A stretch of 64,000 bases of DNA from Terrabacter sp. 28 (GTDB lineage Bacteria > Actinomycetota > Actinomycetes > Actinomycetales > Dermatophilaceae). The notes beneath the pieces were generated by a model. That model ran no database searches and was not told the DNA's origin. It saw only the letters and a program-made list of their open reading frames with translations. The translations under genes and the position numbers were made by a program. Of this stretch, positions 59,766 to 64,000 are shown piece after piece. The stretch spans positions 124,001-188,000 of the forward strand of contig JYOE01000011.1 in NCBI GenBank assembly GCA_000955875.1. The letters run 5' to 3'. Within the stretch, counting starts at the first letter, position 1. Each line of letters begins with the position of its first letter.

Positions 59766-61211
59766 ATGCGCACCATCTCGGCTCGCTCTCTGGCCCTGCT
59801 TCTCGGGACCGACCCGCTCCCCCGGCCGACGTACCGGGGACTGGCCGACGGCATCCGGCGCCTCGTCGCGGACGGCCGCGTCCTCGTCGGCACCCGGCTG
59901 CCGAGCGAGCGCACGCTCTCGGGCGAGCTCGGGCTCAGCCGTACGACCGTCGGTGCCGCCCTGGACGCGCTGCGCGACGAGGGGTTCATCGCCACCCGCC
60001 GCGGGTCCGGCAGCGTCGTCTGCCTGCCCGCCGGCCCTTCCGGCCTCGCGTTGTCGCAGGCCGGCCTCATCCCCACCGATGTGCCACCGGACGTCATCGA
60101 CCTCACGTATGCCGCCCTCCCGGCCGCGGCGGGGGTCACTGCAGCCTACGAGCGCGCCCTGACCGAGCTGCCCCGCCACCTCGCAACGGCCGGCTACGAC
60201 CCGAGAGGGCTCCCTGAGACACGCGCCGCGGTGGCTGCCTGGTTCGAGGGCCGCGGGCTGCCCACGTCGCCCGACCAGGTCGTCATCACGTCCGGCGCCC
60301 ACGGCGGACTGTCCGCCGTCCTGCGCGCGTGCCTCGAGCCCGGCGACCGCGTGCTCGTCGAGAGCCCCACCTACCCCAATGCCATCGTGGGAGTGCGTCG
60401 TTCGTCCTACCGCGCGGTCCCGGCCCAGCTCACGCCGACGGGGTGGGACGTCGAGGCCATCGAGGTCGGGCTGCGTCAGAGCGGCGCGCGAGCGGCATAC
60501 CTCATACCCGACCACCAGAACCCGACCGGTCTCGTCATGGACGGCGACACCCGGGAGGCCCTGGCGCCGGTGCTGGCCCGGTCGAGCACGGTCCCCGTCG
60601 TCGACGAGACCTTCGTCGAGCTGGGCCTCGACGAGCCCACCGGGTCGGCGCTCCCGCCGCCCTTCGCCCTCACCTCGCGCGGGACGCACACGCTCGGCAG
60701 CGCGGGCAAGACGTGGTGGGGTGGGCTGCGGGTCGGCTGGGTGCGGGCCCCCGAGGGCGCCGTTGAGGCGGTCATCGAGGCCCGGCACAGCCTCGACCTG
60801 GGCACCGCGATCCTCGAACAGCTCGTCGTGGCCGACCTGCTGCGCCAAGGTGACACGCTGCTCGTGGAACGCCGCCGCGAGGCGCGGGCACGACGCGACG
60901 CGCTCGTGGCCGCCCTGCACCGGCACGTGCCGCAGTGGCGGTTCGACGTGCCCAGCGGCGGTCTCAACCTCTGGTGCGAGCTGCCGGCCCCACGCGGCGA
61001 CGAGCTCGCCCGCGTTGCCGAGTCCGCCGGGGTGCGGCTCGCCCGTGGCGGCCAGTTCGGCGTCGAGGGCGGCCTCACGCGCTGGGTGCGGGTGCCCTTC
61101 TGCGTGGCCCCCGACGAGGCCGACGAGGTGGGCCGCCGGCTCGCCGTCGCCTGGCAGCTCGCCCTCGGAGAGCGCCCGACATCACGCGAGGTCACGCCAC
61201 TGATCGCGTGA
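59766..61211 (+). CDS. MocR-family PLP-dependent regulator
   Basis: A 481-residue MocR/GabR/PdxR-type protein. The N-terminal GntR winged helix (LPSERTLSGELGLSRTTVGA) is joined to a fold-type I aminotransferase-like domain with DLTYAALP, YDPRGLPETRAAVAAWF, VVITSGAHGGLSAVL, DHQNPTGLVM and the PLP-lysine candidate in GSAGKTWWGG. It senses PLP or an amino compound. ATG 59766 is the start; the upstream frame crosses the operator region. Divergent YczE gene is the probable target. Confidence 0.9.
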   Translation: MRTISARSLALLLGTDPLPRPTYRGLADGIRRLVADGRVLVGTRLPSERTLSGELGLSRTTVGAALDALRDEGFIATRRGSGSVVCLPAGPSGLALSQAGLIPTDVPPDVIDLTYAALPAAAGVTAAYERALTELPRHLATAGYDPRGLPETRAAVAAWFEGRGLPTSPDQVVITSGAHGGLSAVLRACLEPGDRVLVESPTYPNAIVGVRRSSYRAVPAQLTPTGWDVEAIEVGLRQSGARAAYLIPDHQNPTGLVMDGDTREALAPVLARSSTVPVVDETFVELGLDEPTGSALPPPFALTSRGTHTLGSAGKTWWGGLRVGWVRAPEGAVEAVIEARHSLDLGTAILEQLVVADLLRQGDTLLVERRREARARRDALVAALHRHVPQWRFDVPSGGLNLWCELPAPRGDELARVAESAGVRLARGGQFGVEGGLTRWVRVPFCVAPDEADEVGRRLAVAWQLALGERPTSREVTPLIA

Positions 61212-61255
61212 TCGGCTGCGAGACTGAAGACGTGAGCAGCAGCGGAGCGGGACGC

Positions 61256-62287
61256 GTGACCAGCTGCCGGTGGGAGCACGGCAAGGTCGTCGAGGAGGGC
61301 TTCCCGCTCGACGACGTCTCCGAGCACCTGGGCGACGAGGCCTCGCTCGTCTGGGTCGACCTGTGCGAGCCCGACCACGTGGGGCTGCTCGCCCTCGCCG
61401 AGGAGCTGGGCCTGGACCCGCACGCGGTCGAGGACGCGGTGACGGCCGGCGAGCGCCCCAAGGCCACACGGCACGCGCGCCACACGTTCCTCACCGTCTA
61501 TGCGGCGAAGCTCGACACGGCCACCGCGCGGTCAGAACCCCTGACGCCCAGCGCCGTGCGCCTCGACCCGACGGCTCGCGAGTCGCGCCTCCGGACGACC
61601 CGCATCTCTGCCTTCGTGCTGCCACGTGGTGTCATCACGGTGCGCAGCGACGACTCGTTCGACCTGCAGCCGGTGGTGGAGCGCTGGAACGACGACCCCG
61701 AGCTGCTGCGGCTCGGCGTCGGCGCGCTCGTGCACGGGCTGCTCGACACCGTCGTGGACGGGCACTTCGAGGCGATCCAGCAGCTCGACGACGCGATCGA
61801 GGGGCTGGAGGATCTCCTCTTCGACGAGAGCGGCAACGTGCACGCCGTACAGCTGCGCACCTACCGGCTGCGCAAGGAGCTCGTCGAGCTGCGCCGCGCC
61901 GTGCTGCCCATGCGCGACGTCGTCAACGCCGTGCTGCGCCACCGCAGCGACCTCGAGCAACGCCACCCCGAGCTCGACGGGTTCTACGACGACCTCTACG
62001 ACCACGTGCTGCGCGCGGCCGAGTGGACCGAGTCGCTGCGCGACATGGTGACCACCGTCTTCGAGACCAACCTGTCACTGCAGGACGCCCGCCTCAACAC
62101 CGTCATGAAGAAGCTCACCGGGTGGGCCGCCATCATCGCGGTGCCCACGGCCGTCACCGGGTGGTACGGCCAGAACGTGCCCTACCCCGGTTTCGGCCAG
62201 CCGGTGGGAGTGCTCGTCAGCGCGGCCGTCATCCTCGGGATCGCTGCCACGCTCTACGTCGTCTTCCGGCGCCGGAACTGGATCTGA
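61256..62287 (+). CDS. CorA-type divalent metal transporter
   Basis: A 343-residue CorA-superfamily protein. The cytoplasmic funnel is residues 1-280, with VWVDLCEPDHVG and the stalk helix AAEWTESLRDMVTTVFETNLSLQD. Two C-terminal helices (about 288-302 and 317-337) flank the loop, where the CorA GMN signature is replaced by GQN (305-307) followed by VPYPGFG. GTG 61256 is taken because GGAG is 9 bases upstream; GTG 61208 would overlap the MocR stop by GTGA and GTG 61232 is also possible. It probably carries Mg2+ or Co2+, but the changed motif leaves this open. Confidence 0.85.
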   Translation: MTSCRWEHGKVVEEGFPLDDVSEHLGDEASLVWVDLCEPDHVGLLALAEELGLDPHAVEDAVTAGERPKATRHARHTFLTVYAAKLDTATARSEPLTPSAVRLDPTARESRLRTTRISAFVLPRGVITVRSDDSFDLQPVVERWNDDPELLRLGVGALVHGLLDTVVDGHFEAIQQLDDAIEGLEDLLFDESGNVHAVQLRTYRLRKELVELRRAVLPMRDVVNAVLRHRSDLEQRHPELDGFYDDLYDHVLRAAEWTESLRDMVTTVFETNLSLQDARLNTVMKKLTGWAAIIAVPTAVTGWYGQNVPYPGFGQPVGVLVSAAVILGIAATLYVVFRRRNWI

Positions 62288-62349
62288 CCCCGCGAGAGCC
62301 GGCCCCGGGTCGACGGTCACGAGCAGCCAGCACGTGCCACGGCACGACG

Positions 62350-62379
62350 ACGGGCCGGGCACCGACGTGCCCGGCCCGT
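62350..62379. terminator. Bidirectional terminator between corA-type gene and ettA
   Basis: ACGGGCCGGGCAC pairs perfectly with GTGCCCGGCCCGT around loop CGAC, between convergent genes. Confidence 0.85.
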
Positions 62380-62417
62380 GGCCTGCGACGGCGAGGCCGC
62401 AGGGTCTCAGCCTGGTG

Positions 62418-64000
<1,583 letters not shown>

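Overview
This is a gene-dense stretch of a very G+C-rich actinobacterial chromosome. GTG starts are common and four-base GTGA/ATGA stop-start overlaps recur. Other actinobacterial marks are a ClpP1-ClpP2 pair beside clpX and trigger factor, a DtxR/IdeR-type iron box, an Rv2466c-like (mycothiol-linked) thioredoxin-fold protein, an F420-type LLM enzyme and a WXG100-like secreted cassette. The order Micrococcales, perhaps Intrasporangiaceae, is a guess from gene style, not proven. No rRNA, CRISPR array, insertion sequence, integrase or replication origin was seen, and no gene-free stretch exceeds 300 bases.

Layout. 0.02-4.3 kb: MoxR ATPase / DUF58 / DUF4129 operon with small membrane proteins. 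4.3-6.8 kb: self-regulated TetR plus a 14-helix MFS exporter. 6.8-13.7 kb: a cell-surface glycan block (polyprenyl-phosphate-type GT2, GtrA, WecE-like aminotransferase, WecD-like acetyltransferase, giant GT-C-like membrane protein) next to a C39-like protein. 14-20 kb: protein quality control (clpX, clpP2, clpP1, tig) interspersed with an acyl-CoA-binding protein, a membrane-anchored NTR-like protein and an acidic disordered protein. 20-24.4 kb: two tRNA genes, trmB, a SpoIIE/PP2C phosphatase, rpiB and an Rv2466c-like protein. 24.6-31.4 kb: pepN, MscS channel, truncated haemoglobin, a secreted helical-repeat protein, Nudix, MarR and LLM genes. 31.5-33.3 kb: GH13 alpha-glucosidase behind a LacI-type palindrome.

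33.4-37.5 kb is the clearest accessory island: a small WXG100-like helical protein, a 921-residue WXG-containing toxin-like protein with a compositionally distinct C-terminal tip, a DUF2247-like candidate immunity protein and a second small acidic candidate immunity protein, all translationally coupled or nearly so and closed by a hairpin. 37.5-43 kb: GDPD, thioesterases, a RecQ helicase fused to a phosphoribosyltransferase-like domain, and dodecin. 43.1-49.6 kb: overlapping treX-treY-treZ operon making trehalose from glycogen. 49.8-54.9 kb: iron-siderophore ABC importer with siderophore-interacting reductase under tandem iron boxes. 54.9-59 kb: lipid-type SDR and acyl-CoA dehydrogenase genes divergent from a TetR gene across two abutting palindromes, then a 2H phosphoesterase. 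59-64 kb: divergent YczE/MocR pair, CorA-type transporter and the ABC-F factor EttA, cut by the window end.

The points most worth checking are the toxin/immunity cassette and a strongly recurring motif GTATGCC/GGCATAC. I counted a little over 30 copies by eye, in both orientations, in genes (as Tyr-Ala or Ala-Tyr with otherwise avoided codons) and as inverted pairs in terminator hairpins.
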